Assembly: GCF_017115045.1 (NCBI RefSeq)
Contig: NZ_JABXKK010000023.1
Location: 1-48,678, forward strand
Direction of reading: 5' to 3'
Origin: Nostoc sp. NMS8
Lineage (GTDB): Bacteria > Cyanobacteriota > Cyanobacteriia > Cyanobacteriales > Nostocaceae
DNA: 48,678 nucleotides
Below, one piece after another: positions 19,101-28,584 of the stretch. The notes beneath the pieces were generated by a model. The model had not been told where the DNA came from and did not search any database. It saw nothing but the letters and a program-made list of their open reading frames with translations. Position numbers and translations under genes: made by a program. How positions within the stretch are numbered: position 1 is the stretch's first letter; every line of letters starts with the position of its first letter.

Positions 19101-19467
19101 TTACCCGCTCGGCACCGTTAATAATAAACGTGCCGCGATCGGTCATCAAAGGCAAATCACCAATGAATACCTCTTGCTCTTTGATTTCCCCGGTTTCTTT
19201 ATTAATCAACCGTGTGGGAACATACATTTGGACGGCATAAGTGCTATCCCGCCGCTTGGCTTCTTCGACGCTGTACTTTGGCTCCTTGAGTTTGTAGTTA
19301 TGACCCAAAAAGTGCAGTTCTAATTTACCCGTATAATCTGTAATAGGACTAAAGGAGTTAAGTTCTTCTATCAGCCCTTCTTCCAAAAACCAGCGAAAGC
19401 TTGAACGCTGAATTTCAATCAAGTCGGGCAACAGAAAGGCGGGTTCCATGTATGTTTCTTTAGTCAT
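16168..19467 (-). CDS. rpoB: RNA polymerase subunit beta (RpoB)
   Basis: 1099 residues from the ATG at 19467 ([20 protein letters not shown]), preferred because AAAGG sits 7 bp upstream and the product starts like other cyanobacterial RpoB. A GTG 42 bp further upstream would add 14 unconserved residues. Landmarks: [20 protein letters not shown] and [11 protein letters not shown] (rifampicin region), [57 protein letters not shown] and the C-terminal [20 protein letters not shown]. It forms half of the polymerase active-site cleft. It is the first gene of rpoB-rpoC1-rpoC2. Confidence 0.98.
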   Translation of the reverse strand: MTKETYMEPAFLLPDLIEIQRSSFRWFLEEGLIEELNSFSPITDYTGKLELHFLGHNYKLKEPKYSVEEAKRRDSTYAVQMYVPTRLINKETGEIKEQEVFIGDLPLMTDRGTFIINGAERVIVNQIVRSPGVYYKSEIDKNGRRTYSASLIPNRGAWLKFETDRNDLVWVRIDKTRKLSAQVLLKALGLSDNEIFDALRHPEYFQKTIEKEGQFSEEEALMELYRKLRPGEPPTVLGGQQLLDSRFFDPKRYDLGRVGRYKLNKKLRLSVPDTMRVLTAGDILAAVDYLINLEYDIGNIDDIDHLGNRRVRSVGELLQNQVRVGLNRLERIIRERMTVSDAEVLTPASLVNPKPLVAAIKEFFGSSQLSQFMDQTNPLAELTHKRRLSALGPGGLTRERAGFAVRDIHPSHYGRICPIETPEGPNAGLIGSLATHARVNLYGFLETPFRPVENGRVRFDLPPAYMTADEEDDLRVAPGDIPVDETGHIIGPLVPVRYRQEFSTTTPEQVDYVAVSPVQIVSVATSMIPFLEHDDANRALMGSNMQRQAVPLLKPERPLVGTGLEAQGARDSGMVVVSRTDGDVTYVDATEIRVRPKANTSEIRYTLSKYQRSNQDTCLNQKPLVRIGERVVAGQVLADGSSTEGGELALGQNIVVAYMPWEGYNYEDAILISERLVQDDVYTSIHIEKYEIEARQTKLGPEEITREIPNVGEDALRQLDEQGIIRIGAWVEAGDILVGKVTPKGESDQPPEEKLLRAIFGEKARDVRDNSLRVPNGEKGRVVDVRLFTREQGDELPPGANMVVRVYVAQKRKIQVGDKMAGRHGNKGIISRILPAEDMPYLPDGSPVDIVLNPLGVPSRMNVGQVFECLLGWAGQTLGVRFKITPFDEMYGEESSRRIVHGKLQEARDETGKDWVYNPDNPGKIMVYDGRTGEPFDRAITIGVAYMLKLVHLVDDKIHARSTGPYSLVTQQPLGGKAQQGGQRFGEMEVWALEAFGAAYTLQELLTVKSDDMQGRNEALNAIVKGKAIPRPGTPESFKVLMRELQSLGLDIAVHKVETQADGSSLDVEVDLMADQSARRTPPRPTYESLSRESLDDDE

Positions 19468-20249
19468 GCCTCTACCTTTGTCAACCTGGTTAAATTTTCC
19501 CTTGGACACTGCTGTTTGACGCTTCCCACTGCTAGCCAGTGTCCTTAGCTATTGGGGAACTTTTTCTTACACACTTACTATTTAGATGTGTGGGCAAACA
19601 GAGCGATTAAATCTAGCTACAATGAGCAATCTTGACAAGGGGACGATCACTCTTAATGAGGAATGTAGAAGCGCACAAGCAAGGAATAATTTGCTGAAAG
19701 CATTTACACTCCGCACCCAATGCCCCATGCCCATTTCAATCAGAATATACAGTTGAGATATTCCTGAATTTGATCTAATTTTCCTCACTTTCCCTCCAAA
19801 AAGCGCCTTAGTTGGCTGACGCAGCTCTACCCAGTGTCTCTTAAATCCACTCCGCTGTTTATACTCTCAGTGATATCCTAGATATCCTAAGACTGAGGGA
19901 ATGATCCACACTTCGTCGATTTTGAATCAGAATCACTTCATTTTGCTGGATTGTACTCACAAGACAATTTTGTTTAACGATTTTCAATAGATTCAATACA
20001 CACTCAGCCGATGTTGTGCAAAAGTCTAGCTCAATTTGGGTTGGCACGGTTGAGTCATGTGGGGAGAGCATCCGCTTGTAGAGATTGGGAGGATGGCCAA
20101 GCCATAACAGCACGGAAAATTTAGATGAGAAGTTTTAGGCTCCTTCCTTTATCATTATGGCGCAAGCAAAATGTTTTTGAGGGAATAATATTAGCATATT
20201 TTTGTCCCCCTATAGTTTTATTTTTTTTAGCACAACTTAACAAAAGATA
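19468..20249. other. Long 5' region of rpoB
   Basis: About 780 bp between tatD and rpoB, AT-rich, with no convincing gene. Small frames on the minus strand at 19582-19788 and 19859-20113 look random. A copy of the CAATGCCCCATGCCC repeat lies at about 19718-19734. The rpoB promoter must lie here, and the length allows a long leader, but I see no clear attenuator. Confidence 0.5.
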
Positions 20250-21047
20250 CTAGGATACAGTTGATACTGACAACCCAAATAATTCACAGGCATTTTTGGT
20301 AGTTTGATGGGCGATCGCCTCTACTGTTTCCTGACGCAATTTAGCTACTTGTTCGGCTACATAAAGGACGTAAGCCGGCTCGTTGCGCCTCTCGCCCCGT
20401 TTCGGAACTGGAGCCAGAAATGGACAGTCTGTTTCAATCAGTAGGCGATCGCTACTTACCATCGCCGCTGAAGATTGGATTGCTTTGGCGTTTTTGAACG
20501 TTACCGTTCCGCTAAAGCTGATGTAGAAGCCTAAATCGAGAAACCATTGGGTTTCTTCTGGCGTTCCTCCCCAGCAATGCATGACACCCCGTACTCTTTC
20601 TCCTTTGAGTTCCCGCCATTTTTGCAACACTTCTCTGGTTGCCACAGCAGCATCCCGACAGTGGATAATCACTGGTAAGTTTAGTTCCGATGCGATCGCT
20701 AACTGTGACTCGAACACCATCAGCTGATGCTCGTAGTTATCAGCTTTGTAAAAATCCAGCCCCATTTCCCCAATTGCTACCACATTCGAGTCAGAACTTG
20801 CTAAAGTTTTGATTTTCTCGGCTGTGTCGCTATTCCATTTCTCAGCATCTAAAGGGTGTAAACCTACAGCAAAGCTGATTTCGGGAAATTCTTGAGCTAA
20901 GAATTGAATACTGGCAAACTCCTCTGGGTGAACACAGGAATGTACTAAACGCACTACACCTGCTTCTTGCCACCGCGATCGCACTGTTGCTAAATCCGGT
21001 TGGAAACTATCAAAGTTGAGATGTACGTGCGTGTCTATCAGTTGCAT
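20250..21047 (-). CDS. tatD: TatD family metal-dependent hydrolase (DNase)
   Basis: 265 residues, a TIM-barrel amidohydrolase-type enzyme. Metal-binding motifs: DTHVHLNF at the N-terminus (HxH), GEMGLDFYK (Glu), IIHCRDA (His), GVMHCWGG (His) and [10 protein letters not shown] (Asp). TatD proteins are Mg-dependent 3'-5' exonucleases or deoxyribonucleases with roles in DNA repair and tRNA or protein quality control. Synteny rpsT-tatD-rpoB is typical of cyanobacteria. Start is ATG 21047; 161 bp of repeat-containing DNA separate it from rpsT. Confidence 0.94.
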   Translation of the reverse strand: MQLIDTHVHLNFDSFQPDLATVRSRWQEAGVVRLVHSCVHPEEFASIQFLAQEFPEISFAVGLHPLDAEKWNSDTAEKIKTLASSDSNVVAIGEMGLDFYKADNYEHQLMVFESQLAIASELNLPVIIHCRDAAVATREVLQKWRELKGERVRGVMHCWGGTPEETQWFLDLGFYISFSGTVTFKNAKAIQSSAAMVSSDRLLIETDCPFLAPVPKRGERRNEPAYVLYVAEQVAKLRQETVEAIAHQTTKNACELFGLSVSTVS

Positions 21048-21060
21048 TTTTTGTCCTACC

Positions 21061-21138
21061 CTGCGGGAAGCCCTTCTCTACGAGAGGCTGCGCCAACGGG
21101 TTCAGCAGTCGCTCATGGGGGAAACCCCCAAGACCGCG
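21061..21138. repeat. Interspersed Nostocales-type repeat
   Basis: The stretch with GCGGGAAGCCC, TCTCTACGAGAGGCTGCGCC and ATGGGGGAAACCCCCAAG contains nested dyads (TCTC/GAGA, GGGGG/CCCCC). It resembles a repeat scattered in Nostoc genomes. It lies between tatD and rpsT. Confidence 0.65.
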
Positions 21139-21208
21139 ATACTTCACCGCTGGCGCCTCTATGTTGTTTGTCCTTAATCACAAATGACGAAGGACAAATG
21201 ACCAATGA

Positions 21209-21505
21209 CTACTCAGCTGTTTGTGTGAGGGGTTTTAGTCTGTGAGCCAATCTTGATTTTTTCCTTGCCCCATTGTTGGGGTGAAGGACACCCCGTTTAG
21301 TCGCTTTATCGATTTTGCCGTAAGCCTCAGATAACTTGGTTTGTACTTCTTGTTTTAATTCTGGGCTAGGATTAGCTGTATAGGCAGCTACAGCATTAAT
21401 GTATTTCTTGATCAGCGTCTTGACTGCTGATTTGTAAGCTTTGTTACGCAGTCGGTTACGTTCTGCGATTTCGGCACGCTTGAGAGCAGACTTTGTATTC
21501 GCCAC
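21209..21505 (-). CDS. rpsT: 30S ribosomal protein S20
   Basis: 98 residues from the GTG at 21505 (product [20 protein letters not shown]), which matches the conserved S20 start. A TTG 12 bp upstream is less likely. The protein is strongly basic and helical and contains the [11 protein letters not shown] and [17 protein letters not shown] blocks of the family. S20 binds 16S rRNA in early small-subunit assembly. It is the first gene of the rpsT-tatD-rpo cluster, all on the minus strand. Confidence 0.97.
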   Translation of the reverse strand: MANTKSALKRAEIAERNRLRNKAYKSAVKTLIKKYINAVAAYTANPSPELKQEVQTKLSEAYGKIDKATKRGVLHPNNGARKKSRLAHRLKPLTQTAE

Positions 21506-21517
21506 AGTCAATTCCAA

Positions 21518-22233
21518 AAATACTATTAATTATGTACACACACTACTAGACTTACTAATATAGCATCCAAATTGCCAATGTTATAATTTACTAAAAAAAT
21601 TCTGGGGATAAATAATCATATAGTTACTGTTCCACCCTTTCCTGTGTCTTCCCTACTCCCCGATTGCGTATTTCGTCGATTTAGGAAATGCGTGTAAAAT
21701 ATTCAGATACATCTAAAGACTGCCACCCTAACTCACCACAACCTGATTAAGCAATGTGATTGCCAAAAAATACAATCTTATACCCGTAAAGCGGATGTAT
21801 TGTCAGAGGCAAAGAACTGTAAAGAGCTAAATTTCAGGGATTTTCAAGTATAGAACCGATATATCGTCTCTATACAGAGATTAAGAACTACAGAAAGTTA
21901 GGAAAATAAGTAAAAATTATACTCAGACCATACTCCCTGTAATTCGGGAGATTAGGTGAATACACCACTTGCAGTCAGCAAGTAGTGAAAATAAGGGCAT
22001 AAGGGTAGCATGAATGGCATACCTGCTTTTTGTTACTAGCCTACCGAGGCTTGTGGAACTGAGCAATTAAGTTGCCTTATCAAGCAAAGTATATGCTGGT
22101 AGTCTTGAGAGTATGAAAAAAATTCAGGTTAAGCTAGAGAAGAGAATTAGAGTCAGCTTGCACACCCCAGTGGGTCAAGAGCAATACTAAATCTCAGGTG
22201 GCAATATTATAATTTTGGCATTGTCCTTACTCC
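21518..22233. other. 716-bp region upstream of hisD with hairpins
   Basis: No plausible coding frame. The right part contains hairpins CTCCC (21933-21937)/GGGAG (21946-21950) and ACTTGC (21967-21972)/GCAAGT (21978-21983), then purine-rich sequence. It could be the promoter and leader of hisD or hold a small RNA gene, but I cannot match it to a known RNA family. Confidence 0.4.
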
Positions 22234-23535
22234 ATGCTGCGAATCATTACTCAGCAGGCAGACGTTAGAGCAGAACTACAACGGATCTGCGATCGCACCC
22301 ATGACGAACAGGTGCTTCACAAAGAAGCAACGGTGCGGGAAGTTTTGCAAGCAGTGAAGCGCCAAGGCGACAAAGCTGTATTGCATTACACAGCCGAATT
22401 TGACAAACAAACCTTGAAAGCAGAAGAACTCCGAGTTACAGGCTCGGAATTAGATGCAGCCTATCAACAGGTGTCAAAGGAATTGCTTGATGCAATTCGG
22501 CTAGCTTGCCGCCAAATTGAAGCGTTTCATCGTCAGCGTGTACCGAAAAGCTGGGTACATTTTGGCGACGATGAAGTAGTGCTGGGCAAACGCTACACCC
22601 CCGTAGATCGAGCTGGGTTGTATGTGCCTGGTGGCCGTGCCGCCTATCCCAGTACAGTGCTAATGAATGCAATTCCGGCTCATGTTGCTGCCGTACCCCA
22701 CGTGGTAATGGTGACACCACCAGGGCCAGGGGGTGCAATTAATCCCGCAGTCTTGGTAGCTGCCCAAGAAGCAGGGGTGCAAGAAATTTATCGCATTGGG
22801 GGCGCACAAGCGATCGCCGCTTTAGCCTATGGTACAGAAACGATTCCGAAAGTGAATGTGATTACTGGCCCTGGTAACATTTATGTCACCCTAGCGAAAA
22901 AACTTGTCTACGGCACTGTCGGTATTGATTCTTTGGCAGGCCCCAGCGAAGTGCTGGTGATTGCCGATGAAACAGCAAATCCGGTGCATGTCGCTGCTGA
23001 CTTGCTGGCCCAAGCCGAACATGATCCAATGGCGGCAGCAATTTTATTGACGACGGATGCTGCTTTGGCGAAAAACGTGCAATTAGCCTTGGAAAGACAG
23101 CTAGTAGATCATCCACGGCGAATAGACACAGAAAAAGCGATCGCTCACTACGGCTTGATTGTCGTTGTGGAATCGCTCGAAGCAGCAGCAGAACTCTCAA
23201 ATGAATTTGCCCCCGAACACCTAGAATTAGAAATCAAAGACCCTTGGGCACTCCTACCACAGATTCGCCACGCTGGGGCAATCTTTTTAGGTTACTCAAC
23301 ACCAGAAGCCGTAGGAGACTATTTGGCAGGCCCTAACCATACCTTGCCAACTTCTGGCGCTGCCCGCTATGCTTCGGCATTGGGGGTTGAAACTTTCCTC
23401 AAGCACTCCAGTATTATTCAATACTCTCAAACCGCACTGCAAAATGTGGCTGGTGCTATTGATGTGCTAGCAACAGCAGAAGGTTTACCTTCTCATGCTG
23501 ATTCAGTACGACGCCGAATTCAGCAAGAAGAGTGA
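22234..23535 (+). CDS. hisD: Histidinol dehydrogenase
   Basis: 433 residues, the usual length. The catalytic Glu-His pair is visible in NEFAPEHLELE, and the substrate/Zn regions in GPSEVLVIADE, AEHDPMAAAILLT and GPNHTLPTSGAARYAS. The NAD-binding portion includes YVPGGRAAYPSTVLMNAIPA. The enzyme performs the last two steps of histidine biosynthesis, L-histidinol to L-histidine with two NAD. It is a single gene here, separate from hisH at 4.4 kb. Start is ATG 22234. Confidence 0.98.
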   Translation: MLRIITQQADVRAELQRICDRTHDEQVLHKEATVREVLQAVKRQGDKAVLHYTAEFDKQTLKAEELRVTGSELDAAYQQVSKELLDAIRLACRQIEAFHRQRVPKSWVHFGDDEVVLGKRYTPVDRAGLYVPGGRAAYPSTVLMNAIPAHVAAVPHVVMVTPPGPGGAINPAVLVAAQEAGVQEIYRIGGAQAIAALAYGTETIPKVNVITGPGNIYVTLAKKLVYGTVGIDSLAGPSEVLVIADETANPVHVAADLLAQAEHDPMAAAILLTTDAALAKNVQLALERQLVDHPRRIDTEKAIAHYGLIVVVESLEAAAELSNEFAPEHLELEIKDPWALLPQIRHAGAIFLGYSTPEAVGDYLAGPNHTLPTSGAARYASALGVETFLKHSSIIQYSQTALQNVAGAIDVLATAEGLPSHADSVRRRIQQEE

Positions 23536-23967
23536 TTTGAAATGCTTAATTTTTTCTTATAACTAAAAGTTTGGATAGCGATACCTACGGTAAGCAACGC
23601 TAACGCACGCCGTTTGCTATTCTACTTTCAGCTGCCCTTTAAGCGTCCACAAGTCGGGCATTACCGACGGTAGTTTCTGGGAGAGAATTTTCCTTTCCCA
23701 GAAACTCGTGAAAAGTTTCTCTAGCCCAGTCACTACAAGGCAATACTATAAAAGTGGCTTCAGAATTGCTAAGTACCTCGGGTTAGAGTAACGCCATAGA
23801 TAAATCTAGGGGATTGAAGTAAGGACGTATTCAATATACCTACGCATCTCGAAATCAAATATTCTCAAATATATATAATTAAAAAATAAAAAATTGGTTT
23901 AGTGTCGCCGCCGACGGATTTTGCTAAATACTTATGTAAGAGGTCTACTCTTTAGGAGGCGAGAGCG
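23536..23967. other. Intergenic region with repeats and a perfect hairpin
   Basis: 432 bp without a gene. It holds a repeat-like stretch at 23575-23622 (GCGATACCTACGG, AACGCTAACGCACGCCG) and a perfect 11-bp hairpin AGTTTCTGGGA (23672-23682) / TCCCAGAAACT (23696-23706). The hairpin has no T-run and may be part of a small interspersed element. Confidence 0.5.
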
Positions 23968-24393
23968 GTGCTAAATAGTATTTTGGTAGCTCTGGACGGT
24001 TCGGAAATTTCAGAACGACTAATTCAGACTTTAGATAATTTGGCTTTGTCAAAAGATGCCAAGGTTATTTTTTGTCATGTGTTTCCTACGCCAGAGTCAG
24101 AAATGGAACTACCCGCCGATCGTCCTCAGCCAGAGTCGCCAACATTTTCTTATTTTCAGGTTGAAAAACAGCTGCAATCGTATCAAGAAAAGTTATCAAT
24201 CACAAGTGAGTTAGAACTAGTAACTGGCGATCCTGCTGAAGAAATTATTCGTCTTGCCAATATTTATAAAACTGAGTTGATCATAATTGGCAGTCGAGGG
24301 TTGATGGGGATGAAGCGAATTGTTCAGGGTTCTGTTAGCAGTCAAGTTGTAGAAGAGGCTAATTGTTCAGTGTTAGTCGTAAAACCAAGATAA
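23968..24393 (+). CDS. Universal stress protein (UspA family)
   Basis: 141 residues with the Usp fold: N-terminal strand SILVALDGSE, and the ATP-binding signature G-x2-G-x9-G-S in GSRGLMGMKRIVQGS, followed by VSSQVVEEANCSVLVVK. So it is probably of the ATP-binding Usp class. The start is GTG 23968, supported by a perfect Shine-Dalgarno AGGAGG at 23955-23960. Usp proteins respond to starvation, energy and redox stress. It stands alone with no operon partner. An insertion of Pro/Glu-rich sequence (PESEMELPADRPQPESP) lies after the first strand-helix. Confidence 0.93.
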   Translation: MLNSILVALDGSEISERLIQTLDNLALSKDAKVIFCHVFPTPESEMELPADRPQPESPTFSYFQVEKQLQSYQEKLSITSELELVTGDPAEEIIRLANIYKTELIIIGSRGLMGMKRIVQGSVSSQVVEEANCSVLVVKPR

Positions 24394-24537
24394 AAATTTA
24401 TCAGGGGAAGCAAACTCTCAAACTTTTCCACACTTAGAATTGACAGCTGAACAAGTTTTGACAGCCGATTATTAAAAATTGTTCTCTATTTTTCTGTGCC
24501 TAGATAAATTACTTTTAAACCGCAGATTCACAAAGCA

Positions 24538-24580
24538 GGACACCTGCATAGGAGGGTTTCCCGACTTGAGCAAAGTGTCC
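24538..24580. repeat. Small repeat-like element after the Usp gene
   Basis: GGACAC (24538-24543) and GTGTCC (24575-24580) bracket a stretch with GGAGGGTTTCCCGACTTGAG. This resembles another scattered Nostocales repeat. No coding function is seen in the 278-bp spacer. Confidence 0.4.
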
Positions 24581-24671
24581 GTGGTGCAGAGAGAAAAATA
24601 GAGATTTTTCGAGTTACCTTGAAAGAGCTAGTCCTAGAGACAAGGAAAATTCCCTTCTACGTTCATTAGAT

Positions 24672-25121
24672 TTAACGCCCTTGAGTTGCCAAAAACTGAC
24701 GCAAGCTTAACAAACTTAGGGTTTGAGCCAAATTTAAGGGCAAAATTGAAACTCCTTCTAAGCGGGACTGTACCCAACCTTCTCCCCAATACCATTCGTG
24801 GAACCCATCAATACCTCCGCTGAGTATCAGGCGGAGACAGTTGGATTTGACAACGTTTACTTGATGATGAATCGTGACTGGCCCAGTCCAGGTTGTAAAC
24901 TGGAATCCGGGAAGCAGTTCTTCTGGCATACCTGGCGCAAAGCGTTGTCCTAACAGCCATTTTTCTAGTTGCACAGGATGCAGCAGACTGTCACGAATTT
25001 CATCTGTTGATGCTTCGATTTCGATCCGCAATTGGCTTTGTTGAAAATTACCCAGCATTTTTATCAGATTACCTAAAGATGAGACATCGCTATTTCTAAT
25101 ATTGCAAATAGTTTTAGTCAT
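24672..25121 (-). CDS. SRPBCC-fold (START/Bet v 1-like) protein
   Basis: 149 residues from ATG 25121, chosen because AAAGGA lies just upstream. Starting further out (25163) would translate a heptamer repeat array, and the inner ATG at 25058 (MLGNFQQSQLRIE) is also possible. The pattern SQLRIEIEASTDEIRDSLL, then LEKWLLGQRF, and the tryptophan pairs WTGPV and HEWYWGEGW are typical of small SRPBCC ligand-binding proteins. Function unknown; such proteins bind hydrophobic ligands. It is divergent from hslO. Confidence 0.65.
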   Translation of the reverse strand: MTKTICNIRNSDVSSLGNLIKMLGNFQQSQLRIEIEASTDEIRDSLLHPVQLEKWLLGQRFAPGMPEELLPGFQFTTWTGPVTIHHQVNVVKSNCLRLILSGGIDGFHEWYWGEGWVQSRLEGVSILPLNLAQTLSLLSLRQFLATQGR

Positions 25122-25144
25122 TAGTCCTTTGTAAATCACTAATA

Positions 25145-25174
25145 ACCAATGACCAATGACCAATGACCAATAAC
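25145..25174. repeat. STRR heptamer array (CCAATGA)
   Basis: At least four ACCAATG units in tandem lie between the SRPBCC gene and hslO. Confidence 0.85.
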
Positions 25175-25271
25175 AGCCGTTTATTTACGTAGCACCCTAC
25201 CAAGTTACTTTTCTCGCAGCAGAGAACTTAGAATAGAAAAAGTGAACTTGTTAAGAAATGTAAGGTTATTC

Positions 25272-26177
25272 ATGGCGGATCAGTTAATTCGTGCGACAGC
25301 AGCCGAGGGTGGAATTCGTGCCGTAGGTGTGATCACCACACGTTTAACAGAAGAAGTACGGCAGCGCCACAAGCTTTCTTATGTGGCAACGGCAGCACTG
25401 GGTCGGACTATGGCGGCAGGCTTGTTAATGGTTTCTAGTATGAAGCGAACTGGATCGAGGGTTAATGTTCGGGTAAAGGGCGATGGGCCTTTGGGTGGGA
25501 TATTGGTAGATGCCGGCTTAGATGGTACTGTACGCGGATATGTCGGTAATCCATCTGTAGAATTGCCTCCTAATGCCAAAGGGAAGCTAGATGTTGGTGG
25601 TGCAGTGGGTGGTGGCTACCTCTACGTTGTGCGGGATATCGGTTATGGTTATCCTTACTCTAGTACTGTAGAACTAGTTTCTGGCGAAATTGGTGATGAT
25701 GTAGCTCATTATCTGGTGAATTCCGAACAAACACCTTCGGCTTTAGTTTTAGGTGTGTTTGTGGGAGCAGCAGGAGTAACTGCGGCTGGAGGATTATTGA
25801 TACAAATATTACCGAAAGCCGCCAGAGACGAAGCTCTAGTAGAAATTTTGGAATCACGGGTTGCCGGTCTAGCAGGATTTACGCCATTGTTGCAAGCTGG
25901 GAAGACTTTACCGGAAATCTTTGGCGACTTGTTGGGAGATATGGGGCTGGAAATCTTTTCCGAACGGCAAATGCTGCGCTTCCACTGTGGTTGCTCTTTT
26001 GATCGCGTTTTGGGGGCATTGAAGATTTTGGGAGAAGCTGAACTGCAAGATATGATTATTAAAGATAATGGTGCTGAAGCAACTTGCGACTTTTGTGGTA
26101 ATGTCTACCAGGCAAGCAACGAGCAGTTAGCTCAACTAATTGCCGATTTGCAAGCTGAATCTGCTATTTCAGGATAA
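25272..26177 (+). CDS. hslO: Hsp33 redox-regulated chaperone HslO
   Basis: 301 residues from ATG 25272 (MADQLIRATAAEGGIRAVG). AAGG lies 7 bp upstream, and a GTG 30 bp earlier would add an unconserved tail. The C-terminal zinc-binding redox switch is visible as FHCGCSF and TCDFCGNVY. Oxidation of these four cysteines releases zinc and activates the holdase that protects unfolded proteins under oxidative stress. The central domain blocks GPLGGILVDA and GYPYSSTVELVSGEIGDD are typical. Cytosolic; no adjacent partner. Confidence 0.96.
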   Translation: MADQLIRATAAEGGIRAVGVITTRLTEEVRQRHKLSYVATAALGRTMAAGLLMVSSMKRTGSRVNVRVKGDGPLGGILVDAGLDGTVRGYVGNPSVELPPNAKGKLDVGGAVGGGYLYVVRDIGYGYPYSSTVELVSGEIGDDVAHYLVNSEQTPSALVLGVFVGAAGVTAAGGLLIQILPKAARDEALVEILESRVAGLAGFTPLLQAGKTLPEIFGDLLGDMGLEIFSERQMLRFHCGCSFDRVLGALKILGEAELQDMIIKDNGAEATCDFCGNVYQASNEQLAQLIADLQAESAISG

Positions 26178-26330
26178 AGTATAAAATAGCACTGATTTCT
26201 TAGATTGATAATGGTACTCTGTGGAGAGAGATAATCAAAAAGTAGCTTTTTAATCATGAGAAAGTTACTATGTCAACAATGGAATTATCGATTTAAAACA
26301 GAGCGCTATTCAATTATTTTGGTGTGAGAG

Positions 26331-28400
26331 ATGACAGAGCGGGATATTCCAGACAGTTGGTCTTCAGCCAGTGGAAGAGAGCCAGATCAAAACGAAAGCT
26401 TATCCCGAACAGAACAATTCGGTGAAACTCAGCCATTTGATGTCCCCGCTACTGGTTATAACTCCAAGTCAGTGAAGCGGCGAAAAAAAAACCATAGCAA
26501 AGGATTAACTGTAAATAGTAATTCAAAAGAAACAGCCCAACTCAGTAATAATTCTGAGAAATGGCCACGCTGGATTAAAAGCTGGACATTGTGGCTAGTA
26601 CTATTAATGTTAATTCCCGGCAGTGTAGGATTCTTGGCAATGGCAATGCTGTTTAAGTTGCCAGCTGCTCCTAATTGCCCCTCGATTTTCTGGCCTCTAG
26701 CTAGTGCTTCTGTGCGGTTACACTGCGCTCAGTTGGCGGCTTCTAAGCAAACAGTTAACGACCTATTGCAAGCGATCGCTCTGGTGAAGCAACTACCACA
26801 AAATCACCCGCTGCATGGAGAAATTGATCGTTTCATCGAAGAATGGTCGCGGGATATTTTGAAGCTAGCTGATGAAAGTTTCCAAACAGGGAATTTAGAA
26901 GAAGCGATCGCTACTGCCAAGAAAATACCCGAAGATGTGGCAGCTTATAAGTTAGTCGATGAACAAGTTGGTAAATGGGAGTTAATTTGGTCAAAGGCAG
27001 AAACCACATATAACAGTGCGATCGCCGAAGTCAAGGAACGCCGCTGGCAATCGGCCTTTATGTTATCTGCTAAAATGCTACGCGTAGACAATCAATATTG
27101 GGCGGGTACTAAATACGACCAATTGAATCGTCTAATTGCCACAGCGCGCGAAGATGGGGATAAGTTAGGAAAAGCCGAAAGTTTAGCAAATAGCAAAGTA
27201 GTCGATAATTTATTGGAAGCAATCAAGTTAGCCGAGTCAATCGGGCAAGAAAGTTACCTTTACCAAAAAGCTCAACAAGCGATTCCAGCATTTGGACGCC
27301 AAATGCTGGAATTGGCACAGGCAAAACTAGATAAGAAAGATGCGGATGAAGCGCTGAATATTGCTAGGCAAATACCGGAAAGTACGAAACTACAAGGTGA
27401 AACCGATGACTTTATTGCCATAGCTGATGCGAAAAGGAGTGCTTGGATCGGTAACGTTTCTGGTTTACAGGCAGCGATCGCTCAAGCACAACAGATTTCT
27501 CCTTCCAGACCAGTGTATAACGAGGCGCAGCAACTAATTGCTCGTTGGCAACTGGAAATTGAAGATGTCGCCAATCTAGAAAAAGCGAGAATATTGGCTA
27601 GTCAGGGAACAGTGCCTAATTTAACAGCAGCGATCGCCCAAATACAGCTGATTCCTGCTAGTAATCCCAGGGCCACAGAAGCTAGACAAGAGATGGATCG
27701 CTGGAGTTCCCAAATAGAAACAATTGAAGACCAACCTTACTTAGACCGCGCCGAACAGATAGCAATATTCGACGATATTAACTCCTTGCAAGCTGCGATC
27801 GCCCAGGCTAGCGAAATTCGTAGAGGTCGTGCATTATATCCAGAAGCACGGAAAAAAATTCGTACTTGGGTCGGAAAGATTCAGCGAATTCAAGACCAAC
27901 CCTACTTAGATCAAGCACAAGAACTGGCTCAGAGTGGAAATCTCACCGCCGCCATCAACGCAGCTCAACAAATTGCTTCATCAGGAAGGGCCCTTTCTGG
28001 GGAAGCACAAGCTGCGATCAATGACTGGGAAGGGCAAATCCGCACTAGAGAAAACTGGAAAAAAGCCCAGGAAGTGGGGGCAGTTGGCACTCCAGAAGCC
28101 TTAATTGAGGCAATACGATTAGCAGATCGCGTTTCCAACAATAGCATCTTACGTATGGATGCGAATCAGGCTATTGACCAATGGAGTCAGCAATTGTTAG
28201 AAATAGCACGCTCTCAAGGTCAGTCTGATATTGCTAGAGGCATTGACATTGCTAAATCGATTCCACGCGGTAGTGCTGCTTACAGTGCAGCACAAGAGCA
28301 AATTAAGGCTTGGCAGGATTTTCTCAATCCTCAGCCGCAACCTCAGCCTCAGCCTGAATCTCTACCATTTCCTCCATCAACTACTACTAATGGGCAGTAA
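26331..28400 (+). CDS. Large membrane-anchored helical repeat protein
   Basis: 689 residues. Residues 1-80 are polar and disordered, with a KRRKKNHSK patch. One membrane helix (about 86-110, LWLVLLMLIPGSVGFLAMAM) follows, so most of the protein is probably on the far side. From about residue 135 there are repeated helical units of roughly 60-70 residues with the pattern LxxAIxxAxxI...xxxYxxAxxxIxxW, for instance NLTAAIAQIQLIP, SLQAAIAQASEI and NLTAAINAAQQIA; several carry PYLDxAxx. The C-terminus is a Pro-Gln tail. Similar cyanobacterial proteins are sometimes labelled chromosome segregation ATPase, but no ATP-binding motif is visible, so I do not accept that name. Confidence 0.75.
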   Translation: MTERDIPDSWSSASGREPDQNESLSRTEQFGETQPFDVPATGYNSKSVKRRKKNHSKGLTVNSNSKETAQLSNNSEKWPRWIKSWTLWLVLLMLIPGSVGFLAMAMLFKLPAAPNCPSIFWPLASASVRLHCAQLAASKQTVNDLLQAIALVKQLPQNHPLHGEIDRFIEEWSRDILKLADESFQTGNLEEAIATAKKIPEDVAAYKLVDEQVGKWELIWSKAETTYNSAIAEVKERRWQSAFMLSAKMLRVDNQYWAGTKYDQLNRLIATAREDGDKLGKAESLANSKVVDNLLEAIKLAESIGQESYLYQKAQQAIPAFGRQMLELAQAKLDKKDADEALNIARQIPESTKLQGETDDFIAIADAKRSAWIGNVSGLQAAIAQAQQISPSRPVYNEAQQLIARWQLEIEDVANLEKARILASQGTVPNLTAAIAQIQLIPASNPRATEARQEMDRWSSQIETIEDQPYLDRAEQIAIFDDINSLQAAIAQASEIRRGRALYPEARKKIRTWVGKIQRIQDQPYLDQAQELAQSGNLTAAINAAQQIASSGRALSGEAQAAINDWEGQIRTRENWKKAQEVGAVGTPEALIEAIRLADRVSNNSILRMDANQAIDQWSQQLLEIARSQGQSDIARGIDIAKSIPRGSAAYSAAQEQIKAWQDFLNPQPQPQPQPESLPFPPSTTTNGQ

Positions 28401-28432
28401 TATACAGCATTTTTCATTTGATTGAACCGTAG

Positions 28433-28523
28433 TAGTCTGTCAATAAATAATTGATGGAGAAATTATTTTTAGATATGGCGGTTTATCGCGTCTCTCTAAC
28501 CGTCAAAATAATTTGACAGACTA
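28433..28523. mobile_element. MITE-like element, 91 bp
   Basis: TAGTCTGTCAA (28433-28443) and TTGACAGACTA (28513-28523) are perfect 11-bp terminal inverted repeats, continuing as an imperfect AATAATT/AATTATT extension. The outermost TA on each side suggests a TA target duplication, as made by IS630/Tc1-type transposases. The interior is non-coding. A partial copy of the end (TTGACAGACTACTAG) lies at 9877-9891. Confidence 0.7.
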
Positions 28524-28584
28524 GTACCCCAACTTTGAGAAAATCAATAAGCAAAACAAGATTGGATCTAAGCTGAAGCGATTT

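Noticed and set aside
19582..20113. Two small minus-strand frames ahead of rpoB
   Set aside because: No domain, poor starts and frames interrupted by repeat DNA; treated as leader or intergenic.
25122..25163. N-terminal extension of the SRPBCC protein
   Set aside because: It is translated from a heptamer repeat array (MVIGHWLLVIYKG), a known type of mis-start in these genomes.
26331..28400. Chromosome segregation ATPase label
   Set aside because: No Walker A/B or SMC-type motif can be seen; only helical repeats and one membrane helix.
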